Positions 21,695 through 31,236 of a DNA stretch of 34,084 nt are shown here, piece after piece. Numbering within the stretch: position 1 is the first letter of the stretch; every line of letters starts with the position of its first letter. The DNA lies in IMG/VR virus record IMGVR_UViG_3300012922_000005, positions 1-34,084 of that record. One strand, written 5' to 3'. The notes beneath the pieces were generated by a model that had not been told where the DNA came from, did no database searches, and saw only the letters and a program-made list of their open reading frames with translations. The DNA comes from a virus. Both the position numbers and the translations under genes were made by a program.

Positions 21695-24186
21695 TATGGG
21701 CTTACCTCCACGGTATAACTCAATCCTAATATCATCATAGGGGCTGGATATGATTGAGAAATCGTAAAGACTTGTCTTGGATCCCAACCGCCAAATGTCG
21801 GTATCTTGTAATAACCCGTTTGAGGAATAGGTGTTAAATCTGTCATAAAACTTCCTGAAACAACTTGCGGTAAATTTTGTCCTTGCACAGTTATCCCTAA
21901 AGATTGATAAAAATCTATATATATATTTTCAACATGAGTCGGCTCATAAACGGAATAGCCATTTTGCATCAAAATAACAACAGGCATCGGAATGATAATG
22001 GGAATGTAATCTAAACCAACTGTTACACTTGCATTAAAAACTGTGATAGTAAATGTTCCTGTCGCTGAAACATAAAACGTACCTAATGGAAATCCATTAG
22101 CATAAACAAAGACATTTTGCCCGGCTAAATGTGTTACTCCTGAAACCAATCCAGCTCCATTAGAAGTTGTGGTGATTTGGGCGTCCATATAAACTGCAAA
22201 ATCTAATTTTTCTAAATAAATTCTGTTTGCTGTATTCACTAATGCGCTAGTAATAACCGGATTTGTTACAAGACCGGGATTATGACGTTGTATTCTTATC
22301 CAATATAAAGCAGGCAATCCATTAAGAACTCCAGCCAAACTTGCTGATTGGGATTTCCAATTATTAACTAAGCCTATATTCCATGTGATTGTTCCATTAA
22401 CATCAAAACCGGAAGTTGTATCACTTGTGGGAATAAAGGCAGCCCATTCGCCAGTATTAGTAAGATATTCAAACGTGGGGGCGATACTTGCACTTGCAGT
22501 TGTAGACATGCCGATGGTTAAAGCTGTAAAAGGTATTTCATTGCCGATTAGTAAATAATCTAAATCTGTAGCAAATACGGAAGCTCCTGCACCATTGATA
22601 GTAGAAGTTACTTCTCTAAAAGCACCAAATGTAGCATCTGCTGTCCAAGCCGCGTTAGGTAATCCGGCTACCGTTGCGCCAGTATTTACTTTTCTTCTGG
22701 TTAAAACCTTGGCCTGATTTGCAACAGCTCCCACATCGATGAAAGATCCCGTGGTTTGCGCTAACGTCCATGCTTTGATATTTTCAGCAGAAATGCTGTT
22801 ATAAGTAGCCATGGAACCATCGTTATTAACCAGCAGATAAAAACGACCATCAATATTATCGGGATCAAAAATATCCGCCCAGCGAGGCCCACGAATAAGT
22901 TGAGCACTAAGAATGCTAGCATTATCGATATTGTATCCTGTGTCTGGGATCTCGTAAGCCATAGACCATATAGTGTTTCCTGCTCTGTCAGCATACAAGA
23001 TTTGGTTATCTACTATAACCGCGTCCATGTTTCTAGAACCTTCAGAGCCTTGTGTGTTCACAAAAGCATTCGTTGGCGTCGTGGGAGTATCAATTAAGAT
23101 GCTTGTCGAGGCAGGCCCTTTGTTACCAATTAATATTAAAGATTTGCTTGAAAGAATATCGGTAATGGTATCGTTACCCATTACGCCGACTTCTACGCCC
23201 CAACTATCCGCTGGATTCGCTTCTGAATCATCAAAGTTATTGAATTCTCTCACTACACTTGCAAAGGCCGTCCCTGGCAAAGCAGGTGAGCCACCCAGCA
23301 CTAATCGGCTTTGGTAAAATGTTCCATGAGATGGCCAACCTCTATTTATTCCAGCAGGTGCGACACCAATTACGGCACCATTATTCCAAGCCCTTTCATA
23401 AAGAAAGACTTCATCGCCACGCGTTGCGACAGCTCCTGATACAAAATCTTCGATACTAAAACCTGTGGCAATTGTTCCGCCGGCATTTACAGAAGTTATT
23501 CTGAAAATACCTGAATCAAATATGAGCAGTCCATTCACATGATTTGATGTGAATACAGCAATACTTGCTGTGACAGTGGTTGCATGATTAGCGTTGGGCG
23601 TAAAGGTAACTGTTGAAGTATTATAAGGCGTTCCCGGTGTTGGCAATGTAGCAGGATCGTCTGTTGATACAAAGTCAAATGTAGGTAACCATACAAAGGG
23701 AATAGGTGTAATAGCCCAAAAAGGTGCTATTCCTGACGATAAAACATATAGTTCATGTGGTCTTACGGATTGATGAAGAATATAGATACTATCGTATCCT
23801 TTTACCCATCTTATTTCACGAATCATTGGTACCGTATAAGTCGCAGCTGGCGCACCAATTGTGGTTTGCAAGACACCATTTAAATAAATGTCAAATGCAA
23901 CGACTGCTCCAGCATCTGGCCTAATTATTATATCGTAAAAATTATTTCCAGCCCGCTCAAATTCTATTAATCTTACTTGTTCAATATCAGTTATAAATGC
24001 GGCGCCATTTTTAATGACTTGTTCGTAATCAGTTCCAAATCTTCTTTGAACGCCGCCTTGTGGTGTGGTTAGGACATTTCTTAATGCTCTGGCAGCTTTC
24101 CGATATCCATCGTAATCTACCTCAGCGATGAACTTTAGACCTAGTTCACCACTGGTAAACTTGTTCATTAAATATTTTGAACCCAT
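21694..24186 (-). CDS. Tail nozzle protein (tubular protein B-like)
   Basis: An 830-residue beta-rich protein in the place of T7 gp12. Family features seen: the start NKFTSGELGLKF, EVDYDGYRKAARALRNVLTTPQGGVQRRFGT, and later RGWPSHGTFYQSRLVLGG and the YADRAGNTIW block, all typical of the phage stabilisation/tail tubular B proteins that form the tube below the adaptor. Start MGSKYL overlaps the adaptor stop (TAATG); MNKFTSGEL six codons later is also possible. It provides the main tail tube and the attachment for fibres. Confidence 0.88.
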   Translation of the reverse strand: MGSKYLMNKFTSGELGLKFIAEVDYDGYRKAARALRNVLTTPQGGVQRRFGTDYEQVIKNGAAFITDIEQVRLIEFERAGNNFYDIIIRPDAGAVVAFDIYLNGVLQTTIGAPAATYTVPMIREIRWVKGYDSIYILHQSVRPHELYVLSSGIAPFWAITPIPFVWLPTFDFVSTDDPATLPTPGTPYNTSTVTFTPNANHATTVTASIAVFTSNHVNGLLIFDSGIFRITSVNAGGTIATGFSIEDFVSGAVATRGDEVFLYERAWNNGAVIGVAPAGINRGWPSHGTFYQSRLVLGGSPALPGTAFASVVREFNNFDDSEANPADSWGVEVGVMGNDTITDILSSKSLILIGNKGPASTSILIDTPTTPTNAFVNTQGSEGSRNMDAVIVDNQILYADRAGNTIWSMAYEIPDTGYNIDNASILSAQLIRGPRWADIFDPDNIDGRFYLLVNNDGSMATYNSISAENIKAWTLAQTTGSFIDVGAVANQAKVLTRRKVNTGATVAGLPNAAWTADATFGAFREVTSTINGAGASVFATDLDYLLIGNEIPFTALTIGMSTTASASIAPTFEYLTNTGEWAAFIPTSDTTSGFDVNGTITWNIGLVNNWKSQSASLAGVLNGLPALYWIRIQRHNPGLVTNPVITSALVNTANRIYLEKLDFAVYMDAQITTTSNGAGLVSGVTHLAGQNVFVYANGFPLGTFYVSATGTFTITVFNASVTVGLDYIPIIIPMPVVILMQNGYSVYEPTHVENIYIDFYQSLGITVQGQNLPQVVSGSFMTDLTPIPQTGYYKIPTFGGWDPRQVFTISQSYPAPMMILGLSYTVEVSP

Positions 24187-24824
24187 TACCAGCCAGCCAT
24201 TCCATTGTTAGTACCGTAGCCAGTTCCAGAAGAGCGTGCGCCAATCCAACGACTATTGGTGAGGCCTTCATTTGGACGACCTTGAGTATTTACGATCATG
24301 GCTTGTGAGCGCCATTTTGATAAATCTGCGTCGAGGTAGCTGATAATCTTTGGATCGTCAGTCACGCCAGGCGCTACAGTCCTAGCTAATAGGTAAGTGA
24401 AATAGAATATATAAGCAGGTGGTAAAAATGCAGGAGATACAACGGCTCTATATTGTATTTGCAATTGTTGACCACCTGATGGTGGTGGCATTGTTTGTCC
24501 GCTTGTCCAAATTTGTTCACCAAAGACTTCATAAGGAACGCCGGGCCATACTTGCCATATTGCAAGACAGTCTGGCGGTATTTGATAAGCTGCTGTATAC
24601 CATTTGAATCCTGGGTTAAGACCAGCTATTTGAGAAAGAACGGCTGCTTTTGTAGCAAAACGCCAATTAGGTGAACTCAAATCAGCTGCCATCAATCCAG
24701 CATAAATAGAATGCATGGCTTGTGCTGCAGGACCTCCAGCATCAATAGATTGAATGACTGGATAGCCTAGCAATACTAAGGCATCTGAAATTATTTGAGT
24801 TTCGTTATAGGCAATTCCTGGCAT
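24186..24824 (-). CDS. Tail adaptor protein (tubular protein A-like)
   Basis: A 212-residue protein in the place of T7 gp11. The start (NETQIISDALVLLGYPVIQSID), SPNWRFATKAAVLSQ and the block WYTAAYQIPPDCLAIWQVWP fit the adaptor/gatekeeper family that sits between portal and nozzle. The ATG at 24824 has GGAG five bases upstream; an in-frame TTG lies one codon earlier. It is the first gene after the terminator that follows the collagen-like gene. Confidence 0.85.
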   Translation of the reverse strand: MPGIAYNETQIISDALVLLGYPVIQSIDAGGPAAQAMHSIYAGLMAADLSSPNWRFATKAAVLSQIAGLNPGFKWYTAAYQIPPDCLAIWQVWPGVPYEVFGEQIWTSGQTMPPPSGGQQLQIQYRAVVSPAFLPPAYIFYFTYLLARTVAPGVTDDPKIISYLDADLSKWRSQAMIVNTQGRPNEGLTNSRWIGARSSGTGYGTNNGMAGW

Positions 24825-24835
24825 CAAAACTCCTT

Positions 24836-24874
24836 AAAAAAGGCGGCCTCCAAAATGGAGAAGTGGAAACCGCC
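24836..24874 (-). terminator. Intrinsic terminator after the collagen-like gene
   Basis: On the minus strand GGCGG (24870-24874) pairs with CCGCC (24842-24846), an inner stem CTCCA/TGGAG (24856-24860, 24848-24852) closes the loop, and a T6 run follows (24836-24841). It stands between the collagen-like gene and the tail genes, so it would lower tail-gene transcript relative to capsid transcript. Confidence 0.75.
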
Positions 24875-24881
24875 AAAGAGA

Positions 24882-25721
24882 CTAGGGATCTTTGAGTAAA
24901 GATATATTAATATCTGCACTTAAAGGAACTGCATTGCTACCAGCTGCGACTGTTCCAAGAAACAAAGGCGCATCACTTGTATTGCATAATTTAACAACAT
25001 CACCTGCATTTAGCAGAATAATTACTACACTAGTAGTTTGATTTGCGTGCTGTTCTGGACTAATCGTCATATCGCCAAATGTTGATGGAGGAATAATCAA
25101 ACCATTTACAAATAAGCTCATCGTCCATATTTTTAAAGGACTAAAAACAGGATTCAACGAACCAGATACGGCTTTATAAATTCGATACCACCCTTTCTTC
25201 AGGATTTTTATTTCGCCAGTGCTTGCAGCCAAGCTCACGTCAAATACAGCGGTTGCTACTTGTATATTTTCCAACAAAGCAGTGCCGCCTTCTAGGTTAA
25301 TACCAGGCGAAGCTATCAATGTTTGTGGAAGAACAGAATAAACTTCCATAAATTCTACTGGACAATGACATTCGCATTCGACACAATCACCTTTAGGGCC
25401 TTGCTCACCCTGTGGACCCTGTGTACCCTGTGGACCCATTTGACCTTGATTGCCAATTGGACCCTCATTTCCTTGTGGACCTTGAGGGCCAACATCACCA
25501 TGTGGACCCATAGGACCAGATTGTCCTGCTGAGCCTTGTGGACCCATTGGGCCAGCGGGACCAGGCGCACCTGTGGCTCCCGTAGAACCCATTGGACCAG
25601 ATGGTCCTCGTGGGCCTTCTCCGCCTGCATCACCTTTAGGACCCATCGGACCTACGGGACCAGTTTGACCCATAGGACCAGGACAACATTTACAACCATG
25701 ATCGTCTTGTTCGCCAACCAT
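24882..25721 (-). CDS. Collagen-like repeat protein with beta-rich C-terminal domain
   Basis: A 279-residue protein. Residues 15-113 are 33 uninterrupted Gly-X-Y triplets, expected to form a collagen-like triple helix. The repeat is flanked by cysteine clusters (C10, C12, C13; C113, C116, C118, C120) that could lock the trimer. The C-terminal 155 residues are beta-rich and look like a BclA/C1q-type trimer head. It is placed between the head fibre-like gene and the tail adaptor, so it is probably a head or tail fibre that binds surfaces. It has its own GGAGG, an upstream hairpin and a downstream terminator, like an inserted accessory gene. Confidence 0.88.
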   Translation of the reverse strand: MVGEQDDHGCKCCPGPMGQTGPVGPMGPKGDAGGEGPRGPSGPMGSTGATGAPGPAGPMGPQGSAGQSGPMGPHGDVGPQGPQGNEGPIGNQGQMGPQGTQGPQGEQGPKGDCVECECHCPVEFMEVYSVLPQTLIASPGINLEGGTALLENIQVATAVFDVSLAASTGEIKILKKGWYRIYKAVSGSLNPVFSPLKIWTMSLFVNGLIIPPSTFGDMTISPEQHANQTTSVVIILLNAGDVVKLCNTSDAPLFLGTVAAGSNAVPLSADINISLLKDP

Positions 25722-25732
25722 AAAGCCTCCGA

Positions 25733-25753
25733 AACGGCTGTATAGCAGCCGTT
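25733..25753 (-). promoter_or_regulatory. Hairpin in the leader of the collagen-like gene
   Basis: AACGGCTG and CAGCCGTT form a perfect 8-bp stem with a 5-base loop, 3 bases ahead of the GGAGG of the collagen-like gene. No T-run follows on the minus strand, so it may be an RNA-processing or stability element or a weak terminator of the upstream gene. Confidence 0.55.
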
Positions 25754-25764
25754 GAATATTTAAA

Positions 25765-26583
25765 TTACGCTGTCAAAATTCTATATGCCACGTTGATTTT
25801 CCACGTACCATCACCCGTAGTGAATGCACCGGTTTTATTAGACATATATAAACCTTTATTAACTGTCGTAGATTGAGCAATAGCTGTAATTCCATTTGCA
25901 GGACGTACAATACTAGATGCTGCTAATCCTGTTATGGTAGCTGCCGCGGTATCTTGTGTAGCTAATACGCCAGCGCCATTGACGGTAGAATCAAATTGCA
26001 GATTCACCACGCCACCTGCAGCATATTGAGCGGCAACAAAAGCCATGTCATACCAAACATTGTCGACTTGATAAATTAGACCAGCCCCGGGCGCTGCTAA
26101 AATTAATTTTGGTGCAGCATACATACCATTCCATTCAGCTGCCGTCATAGCAACTTGAGCATATTGAATGGTATTTTTAGCTAATGAAAGGCTAGACAAT
26201 CCATTATCCTGTACTTGCGTATCAGTAATGGTGTCATTAGCCATTTTAGCACCAGTAACGGCTAAGTTGGCGATATTTGCAGTGCCTACTGCGCCAGCGC
26301 CTAATACCACATCAAAAACAGAAGATGTAATAGTTGGCAAAGTGTCAGTAACCAAAATATATGTATTTTGATCTGAAGCCACTACCCAAATGATATCGCC
26401 CGTCTTAATTATGGCATTACCAGCACTTAAACCATCTGCCGCAATATCATTAATTGAATCAAAGAATCCAGCAGTTGTAACTTGTGCAATAGTAGATAGT
26501 GAATCTGTATAAGCCCATTGACTGTTGATGCCAGGAGCAACACTTGCAGACCATCTTTCAAATTTAGTGTAATCAAAAGCCAT
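25765..26583 (-). CDS. Head fibre/decoration-like protein (272 aa)
   Basis: A 272-residue low-charge, beta-rich protein directly after the capsid gene. An N-terminal domain (about 1-95) is followed by [31 protein letters not shown], a fibre-type pseudo-repeat, and a C-terminal domain starting at about [26 protein letters not shown] and ending [15 protein letters not shown], which I recognise from phage virion proteins encoded beside capsid genes. Likely a capsid fibre or decoration protein. Exact role unproven. Confidence 0.7.
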   Translation of the reverse strand: MAFDYTKFERWSASVAPGINSQWAYTDSLSTIAQVTTAGFFDSINDIAADGLSAGNAIIKTGDIIWVVASDQNTYILVTDTLPTITSSVFDVVLGAGAVGTANIANLAVTGAKMANDTITDTQVQDNGLSSLSLAKNTIQYAQVAMTAAEWNGMYAAPKLILAAPGAGLIYQVDNVWYDMAFVAAQYAAGGVVNLQFDSTVNGAGVLATQDTAAATITGLAASSIVRPANGITAIAQSTTVNKGLYMSNKTGAFTTGDGTWKINVAYRILTA

Positions 26584-26595
26584 GATAAGTCTCCT

Positions 26596-27429
26596 TTATA
26601 CGCTTTCGTCTATGTCGATTTTGACAATACCGAGATCGTCTACGGCGACGGCACCAGCTTTGATGCGACAATTGATTAACCAGCATTCATACAGACCTTG
26701 CCATTGCATGTCGGTTTTTTGTAAATCCGCCTCAGCATGACCTACAGCTTCCCAATTCCAAGCAAAGCAAGTACGAATAGCACCAGCTAATGGCAAACCA
26801 CCCTCTAGCATGTTTGGAATCAAAACGAATTTAACATTTTGAATCGTTGCGCCATCTAATCCAGAACCAGCGATAGGCTTATAGTTCACATAAAATTGTG
26901 AAGTTATTCTATCTTCAGCTAATAATTGACGTTGGCCAGCAGCAGAAATTGCACAAGTTACCATTCCACGACCTGCACTATTCTCAGCCAGGAATTCAAT
27001 CATTCGTTCAAACTTAACAAAGGTAAAACCTGTACCGCCTGCAGCAATCGTATTAGTCGTTGCTGAAGCATCTAGCGCATCAATACGCATTTGGTCACGA
27101 CGACGTTTAATCGCCTTCACGCAACCATCTGCAATTTCTCTTGCAGGTGCGAAATTGATATCTGTTTCTTCAAAGATATTAACGAAATCAGGCGCTGACC
27201 AAGGCTGCAAAGTACAAAGAACAGGCTCAAACACCATATTTAAAGGCGTTAATGCAGCTTGGGGTGCCTTTTGCGTGGCGACTATTTGGTTGGATTTTCT
27301 GAATTGTTCAACATTACCGATGACACCCGTTCTTTCACGAAACGTTCCATCTAGTAATCCACCCATGCTTTGAAATTTAGCATGAACATAGGCATCGTAT
27401 TCTATCTGTTTGACTAATGTGATATCCAT
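26596..27429 (-). CDS. Major capsid protein
   Basis: A 277-residue protein following the scaffold gene, the usual place of the major capsid protein in T7-like order. It begins MDITLVKQIEYDAYVHAKFQ and has the mixed alpha/beta pattern of an HK97-fold subunit, including AREIADGCVKAIKRRRDQMRIDAL, then a glycine-rich loop AAGGTGFTFVKF. It is shorter than T7 gp10A. It has GGAGG ten bases upstream and its own candidate promoter and a 148-bp leader, consistent with the need for high expression. Confidence 0.85.
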   Translation of the reverse strand: MDITLVKQIEYDAYVHAKFQSMGGLLDGTFRERTGVIGNVEQFRKSNQIVATQKAPQAALTPLNMVFEPVLCTLQPWSAPDFVNIFEETDINFAPAREIADGCVKAIKRRRDQMRIDALDASATTNTIAAGGTGFTFVKFERMIEFLAENSAGRGMVTCAISAAGQRQLLAEDRITSQFYVNYKPIAGSGLDGATIQNVKFVLIPNMLEGGLPLAGAIRTCFAWNWEAVGHAEADLQKTDMQWQGLYECWLINCRIKAGAVAVDDLGIVKIDIDESV

Positions 27430-27577
27430 CTTGGATAACCTCCAACTGATTAAAACTTTATAGCTCTTCTCAATTGGCGTTACTTAGGACGGTATTACTA
27501 GTATCGTCGGCCTATTCTTATGCAGTATCCGTTTAAGGGTGCACGTACAACTAATATACTCTTGCTAAATATGGCAA
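27430..27577 (-). other. Leader of the capsid gene
   Basis: The longest gap in the structural operon. It carries the candidate promoter described separately and, between it and the capsid ATG, an imperfect hairpin (GACGATA / TACCGTC, about 27490-27512). It may be a transcript-stabilising leader. No gene is seen in it. Confidence 0.45.
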
Positions 27578-27581
27578 TCAA
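27553..27581 (-). promoter_or_regulatory. Candidate promoter for the major capsid gene
   Basis: On the minus strand TTGATT (27576-27581, overlapping the end of the scaffold gene) and TATATT (27553-27558) are exactly 17 bases apart, matching the sigma70 consensus at 9 of 12 positions, with start about 117 bases ahead of the capsid ATG. Confidence 0.5.
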
Positions 27582-28294
27582 CCCCCACCTTCGCGTTGGA
27601 CGGCTCGACCCATTCGTGATGACCAATCTTTTTGATAAGTTTTATCTCTATCATATCGGTCGATATTTTTAGCAAGCTCGGTTCTTAGTTCGCTAACCGT
27701 TTCAACACTTCTTTGCGGGGTATTGGCAGTTGGAACCGTCGACATATGAGTGTGAGCCATTATTCTATTAAAAACTTTTAAATCATCTGCTGTTCTAACC
27801 CATTCGGATACAACTTCTCTTTCTTCAGGTTTAAAATAATCTTTTTGCCAGTTTTTAAATTCAACTAGCATTCTTTCGCCATCTTTGCCTAATGCTTTGA
27901 CTTGTTCGTCTAGATGAACTTGAGATTCTGCTTCGGTAGCGCTAGCTAAGCGTCCTAAAAATTTATTTAAACCCTCTTGGCTCATATTCATTTCTTTAGC
28001 AACACTTGTCATTTCTTTAACAAGGTGTTGATCGCCATCTAAATCCAAATCACCCAATTCATACGTATCTGGCGCTCCAGTAAATGCACCTAATTTTTTT
28101 TCAAGTTCTTGATAGGCTCTCCCTACGTCTGATACTTTCTTAAACTTAGAAGGCATCCATTCAGGCCTATCCCCTTGGCCGGGTGTATTATCATCCAAAT
28201 GCCATAAAGGTTCGGAGCTTGCTGGCGTTTCTGCTGGCTGAGTGTCGGCTGTGTGTGAAACGGTGGGCGCATAGGGATTAACATTTTCAGTCAT
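27578..28294 (-). CDS. Capsid assembly scaffolding protein
   Basis: A 238-residue acidic helical protein with a proline-rich N-terminus, then RPEWMPSKFKKVSDVGRAYQELEKKLGAF (about 44-72), the typical motif of T7-like scaffolds, and a basic C-terminal helix for capsid binding. It helps assemble procapsids and leaves before packaging. It lies between the portal-side genes and the capsid gene, as in T7, and overlaps the upstream gene by four bases. Confidence 0.88.
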   Translation of the reverse strand: MTENVNPYAPTVSHTADTQPAETPASSEPLWHLDDNTPGQGDRPEWMPSKFKKVSDVGRAYQELEKKLGAFTGAPDTYELGDLDLDGDQHLVKEMTSVAKEMNMSQEGLNKFLGRLASATEAESQVHLDEQVKALGKDGERMLVEFKNWQKDYFKPEEREVVSEWVRTADDLKVFNRIMAHTHMSTVPTANTPQRSVETVSELRTELAKNIDRYDRDKTYQKDWSSRMGRAVQREGGG

Positions 28295-28578
28295 ACGGGT
28301 TCCTTTTGTGCTGAATTTACAATAGCTCTTAATTTAATAATTAATCTATTCTCACCTTCTCTCATAAAACCATATCCTTCCACGCATCCAGCGGGAGAAA
28401 CAGGCTGTCTAACATATAAATCATCAAGGGTGTCTAAAAGTTGCATACCATGCGGCGTACAAAAAGTAGCAATGACTTGCTCTCTAAAACGTTGATCCAT
28501 TTGCTTTATAAATTTCTGGCTTTCTTCTTTTAGTTGCGCAGCATAAGGATTTATTCTTTGTTCAAATGGATTAATCAT
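28291..28578 (-). CDS. Bbp19-like small virion protein (95 aa)
   Basis: A 95-residue protein. The pattern FCTPHGMQLLDTLDDLYV ... EGENRLIIKLRAIV matches the Bbp19-type domain found in small proteins next to portal and scaffold genes in podoviruses. Function not known; a head-assembly role is likely by position. It overlaps the portal and the scaffold genes by four bases each. Confidence 0.7.
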   Translation of the reverse strand: MINPFEQRINPYAAQLKEESQKFIKQMDQRFREQVIATFCTPHGMQLLDTLDDLYVRQPVSPAGCVEGYGFMREGENRLIIKLRAIVNSAQKEPV

Positions 28579-30149
28579 GCAGCTTGTTGCCCTTCTTGCG
28601 CAGCTTGTTCTTCCATTTCAGCACGTTTCTCATTCATTACTTCAATAACCTCTTCAAGTTCACCCGTCGTTTTTACCATTTCTAAATTAACATTTAGTTT
28701 TTTAGCCGCCCAAGGTGATAACTTTTCAGTTTTATAGAATCCACTAGCCGCTTCAGGGCCATATAATCCTTGAATAAATTGAATGTGTTGTAACATTTCT
28801 AAAACTTCTTGTTGGCCTTGTGATGTCACCAATGGTGTATCAAATTGAATTTCGATAACTTCTCCATCAACTTCGATATCATCCCATATCCCTTTGCGCC
28901 TTAAGATATCAATGCATCGCTTAACAAAAGGTTGAAAGAATTCTTGTTGAATGCGAGCGTCTTGTGCTGAACGGTTTTCTTTATTACGTTGGTCACGCTT
29001 TAATATTTCTGTAGCAGTAGCTTTTGGATCGTCCATCGCTGGCAATGGATTAGTATGCATTATATTATTAATTTGGTCGCGTAGCTCATTTAGAATTAAC
29101 ATTGACCAATTGATATCGCCTGCAGCAGGAACGGCAGTTAATGGCCATGTTCCACTAGCTGTGGGCGCGCACGCAAGAATTGTATTTGGGATCATTTTGA
29201 AGTTATTTGGGTTGAAGACGCCATCTTCAAAGCCCATGTACATTGGAAGGGCTCTAAAGTTTGCTGATACAATTTCATCGTACAATGCTTGATTTATCGT
29301 ACCTGCGGCTGCAACCGCGTCCATTGCGGGCCCTCGACCGTATGTTTCTCCAGCGAGTTTTTTAACCCGCCACCCAACGAACGCTGATGTTCTGTCGGTT
29401 CGTTTATAGAGAATGGATTTTGTATCGGGATGGACAATCCGGTATTCCCACATGTCCTTATCATGGTCAAGATATAAGATCTCGTATAAGGTGATAAGCA
29501 CTTCATCGTCAGAATTCTCCGATAAATTAGTAGGCACTTGCATCTTAGGCCACATAACTTGTGCAGTAGTAAGTGGCATCTTTGACCAATCACGATAGTA
29601 TGCATCAAAAGTTCCATATGCACCTTCATCCGCATAAATACAATCAGGAGGATTTGATGCAAATATCCATGGACGTTTCTTGTCAGGTCCCTCATTAATA
29701 GTCATAAATCCTGTAGAAACTACAGCATCCATAAAACATTCATGCACTACTAATTGAAAATTAGATTTATGCAGGTGTTTAAAGAAAAGCTCAGTTCTTT
29801 TTTGAAGCTGTTTATCAACTTCTTCTTTTTTATCATCAGGTATTTCACTGCCTGATACGAAATTAAACCATGTCTTTCCTGCTGGACATAATGCATTAAC
29901 TATTTCATTTACCCATACATCAGTTGCATGCGCTAGCGTTAAATCAAATACATACCAAGCGATATCCATGCCTTCAATATTGAAAGTACCAGGATTCGCG
30001 CCAATGGGTCGCATATCAAAAACATTACGATTTGGTTGTGATAAACGATATGTCTTTTGAAAAAGACTACCCCACATTTGCTTTTTAGTTAAAGCAGCTT
30101 GTCGTCGCTTCATCAGCCACGCAACTTCTGAATCAGCCAATGGTTGCAC
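28575..30149 (-). CDS. Portal protein (head-tail connector)
   Basis: A 524-residue portal of the T7-like head-tail connector family. Family blocks seen: TLAHATDVWVNEIVNALCPAGKTWF, VGWRVKKLAGETYGRGPAMDAVAAAGTINQ, ATATEILKRDQRNKENRSAQDARIQQEFFQPFVKRCI, and an acidic, glutamine-rich C-terminal end. It forms the dodecameric ring at the packaging vertex to which terminase and adaptor bind. I prefer the GTG at 30149 (AGGG seven bases upstream), though a TTG-started frame to 30155 is open. It overlaps the small upstream gene. Confidence 0.92.
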   Translation of the reverse strand: MQPLADSEVAWLMKRRQAALTKKQMWGSLFQKTYRLSQPNRNVFDMRPIGANPGTFNIEGMDIAWYVFDLTLAHATDVWVNEIVNALCPAGKTWFNFVSGSEIPDDKKEEVDKQLQKRTELFFKHLHKSNFQLVVHECFMDAVVSTGFMTINEGPDKKRPWIFASNPPDCIYADEGAYGTFDAYYRDWSKMPLTTAQVMWPKMQVPTNLSENSDDEVLITLYEILYLDHDKDMWEYRIVHPDTKSILYKRTDRTSAFVGWRVKKLAGETYGRGPAMDAVAAAGTINQALYDEIVSANFRALPMYMGFEDGVFNPNNFKMIPNTILACAPTASGTWPLTAVPAAGDINWSMLILNELRDQINNIMHTNPLPAMDDPKATATEILKRDQRNKENRSAQDARIQQEFFQPFVKRCIDILRRKGIWDDIEVDGEVIEIQFDTPLVTSQGQQEVLEMLQHIQFIQGLYGPEAASGFYKTEKLSPWAAKKLNVNLEMVKTTGELEEVIEVMNEKRAEMEEQAAQEGQQAA

Positions 30150-30414
30150 TCCCAATCCCTTCTGCAGGTGATTCTTCTTGTCTTAATCTACTGGCAGACC
30201 GTCTTGAACGAAAACCTCGAGTTTTTATTTTCGCCGCTTTCTTTTGTTCTCGCTTAGTTTTTTCTTCTAATTCCGCTGTTTGACGTGCTGTCTCTTCAGC
30301 TTGCGCTTTAATTTCTTTTTTTTGCTGAGAAGCCGCATGATGTCCAGTAAATTTGCTGATAGGCCGCTGTATTTTTCGGCTAGCACTTCTTAGAAATTTC
30401 GAGAGCTTTGACAT
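30133..30414 (-). CDS. Small basic coiled-coil protein (93 aa)
   Basis: A 93-residue protein: a basic start (MSKLSKFLRSASRKIQRPISK), a Glu/Lys/Ala-rich helix (about 30-68) and an arginine/serine-rich end. Small basic proteins just ahead of the portal are common in podoviruses; a head or packaging accessory is possible. No domain recognised. It is separated from the upstream gene by a 56-bp gap without a clear promoter. Confidence 0.55.
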   Translation of the reverse strand: MSKLSKFLRSASRKIQRPISKFTGHHAASQQKKEIKAQAEETARQTAELEEKTKREQKKAAKIKTRGFRSRRSASRLRQEESPAEGIGSATIG

Positions 30415-30470
30415 AATTCACCTATATATCGATATGAAATATAATCTGATCGTCTTTATCCAAGGGCTTC

Positions 30471-30740
30471 TTATGCGCCCCCACTACTATCTTTATTACT
30501 TTTACTTCCAATATCTTTTCCGACAACACTATCACTCGCTGCTTCAACGTTTGAGACTGCATGTAATTCCCTTACCAGTTGTTTATTGGTTTGAATCCCA
30601 TCAGAAGCATAAAGACAGCGCCTACAGGTAAATGTCACAGCTTGCTGCCTTGCCGGCGAACACTTCCAATCGCTTACAATAAAATGATGATTACCAAGCT
30701 GGCATTCATCAGAAAGCTCAACTTTTTTGCGAATGCTCAT
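30471..30740 (-). CDS. Putative zinc-binding protein (89 aa)
   Basis: An 89-residue protein. Residues 13-42 contain C-x4-HH ... C-x11-C-x2-C (CQLGNHH, KCSPARQQ, CRRC), consistent with a small zinc ribbon. The rest is polar and ends in a Ser/Gly-rich tail. It overlaps the upstream 139-aa gene (ATGA). Role unknown. Confidence 0.55.
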   Translation of the reverse strand: MSIRKKVELSDECQLGNHHFIVSDWKCSPARQQAVTFTCRRCLYASDGIQTNKQLVRELHAVSNVEAASDSVVGKDIGSKSNKDSSGGA

Positions 30741-31156
30741 GATAAAATCCTGGGAACATAACTTGCGCTAATAATGCCCTTTTGTGCCATCTCTGCATTA
30801 GACATGGCGAAGGGACTAGCAGAACCGCCAGACAAATAACCAATAACTTGCGACATTCTTGGACCATTAATTATCTTTATCCAAGACCACGCAACTTTAT
30901 TTTTAGTTAATTTTAAGGTGTGCTTATCCATTTCATCATCAGGATTCAGGGGAATACGCTCGCCAATTTCACCAGATAAACCACCTACAACCGTATGAAA
31001 TGTAGGCCACATGTCATATCCAAGCTCAGCAATAAGCTGTTGTATTCTTAATTCTAATTGACCACGATTTTGATAGAAAAAGCCTTTGACGCCTACTGAT
31101 TCGGCAAGTTGTTTAGCTATTGAGTTACCTGGATGAAAATAAAAGACAGATGCCAT
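30737..31156 (-). CDS. Hypothetical protein after terminase (139 aa)
   Basis: A 139-residue soluble protein (MASVFYFHPGNSIAKQLAESVGVKGFF...) with no recognised domain. It is the first gene of the segment that follows the terminase, after a 128-bp gap with an inverted repeat and a promoter candidate. A virion or head-completion protein is possible by position. Confidence 0.6.
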   Translation of the reverse strand: MASVFYFHPGNSIAKQLAESVGVKGFFYQNRGQLELRIQQLIAELGYDMWPTFHTVVGGLSGEIGERIPLNPDDEMDKHTLKLTKNKVAWSWIKIINGPRMSQVIGYLSGGSASPFAMSNAEMAQKGIISASYVPRILS

Positions 31157-31206
31157 ATTAATCCTTTAAATATATACATTTCAGACATCATATGCTTAAT
31201 TTTAAA

Positions 31207-31236
31207 GTAATACAACTATATCAATAATGATGTCAA
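31207..31236 (-). promoter_or_regulatory. Candidate promoter after the terminase genes
   Basis: On the minus strand a perfect -35 box TTGACA (31231-31236) is followed after 18 bases by TATTAC (31207-31212), about 50 bases ahead of the 139-aa gene. The -35 box adjoins the arm of an inverted repeat, so the site may be controlled. Confidence 0.45.

Noticed and set aside
25381-25680. Short regular repeats suggesting a CRISPR or satellite array
   Set aside because: The 9-base periodicity is that of Gly-X-Y codons within one coding frame; there are no spacers.
25323-25745. Open frames on both strands within the collagen-like gene, with Trp/Thr/Leu repeats
   Set aside because: They are shadows of the Gly-X-Y codon repeats in other frames; no ribosome-binding sites and implausible composition.
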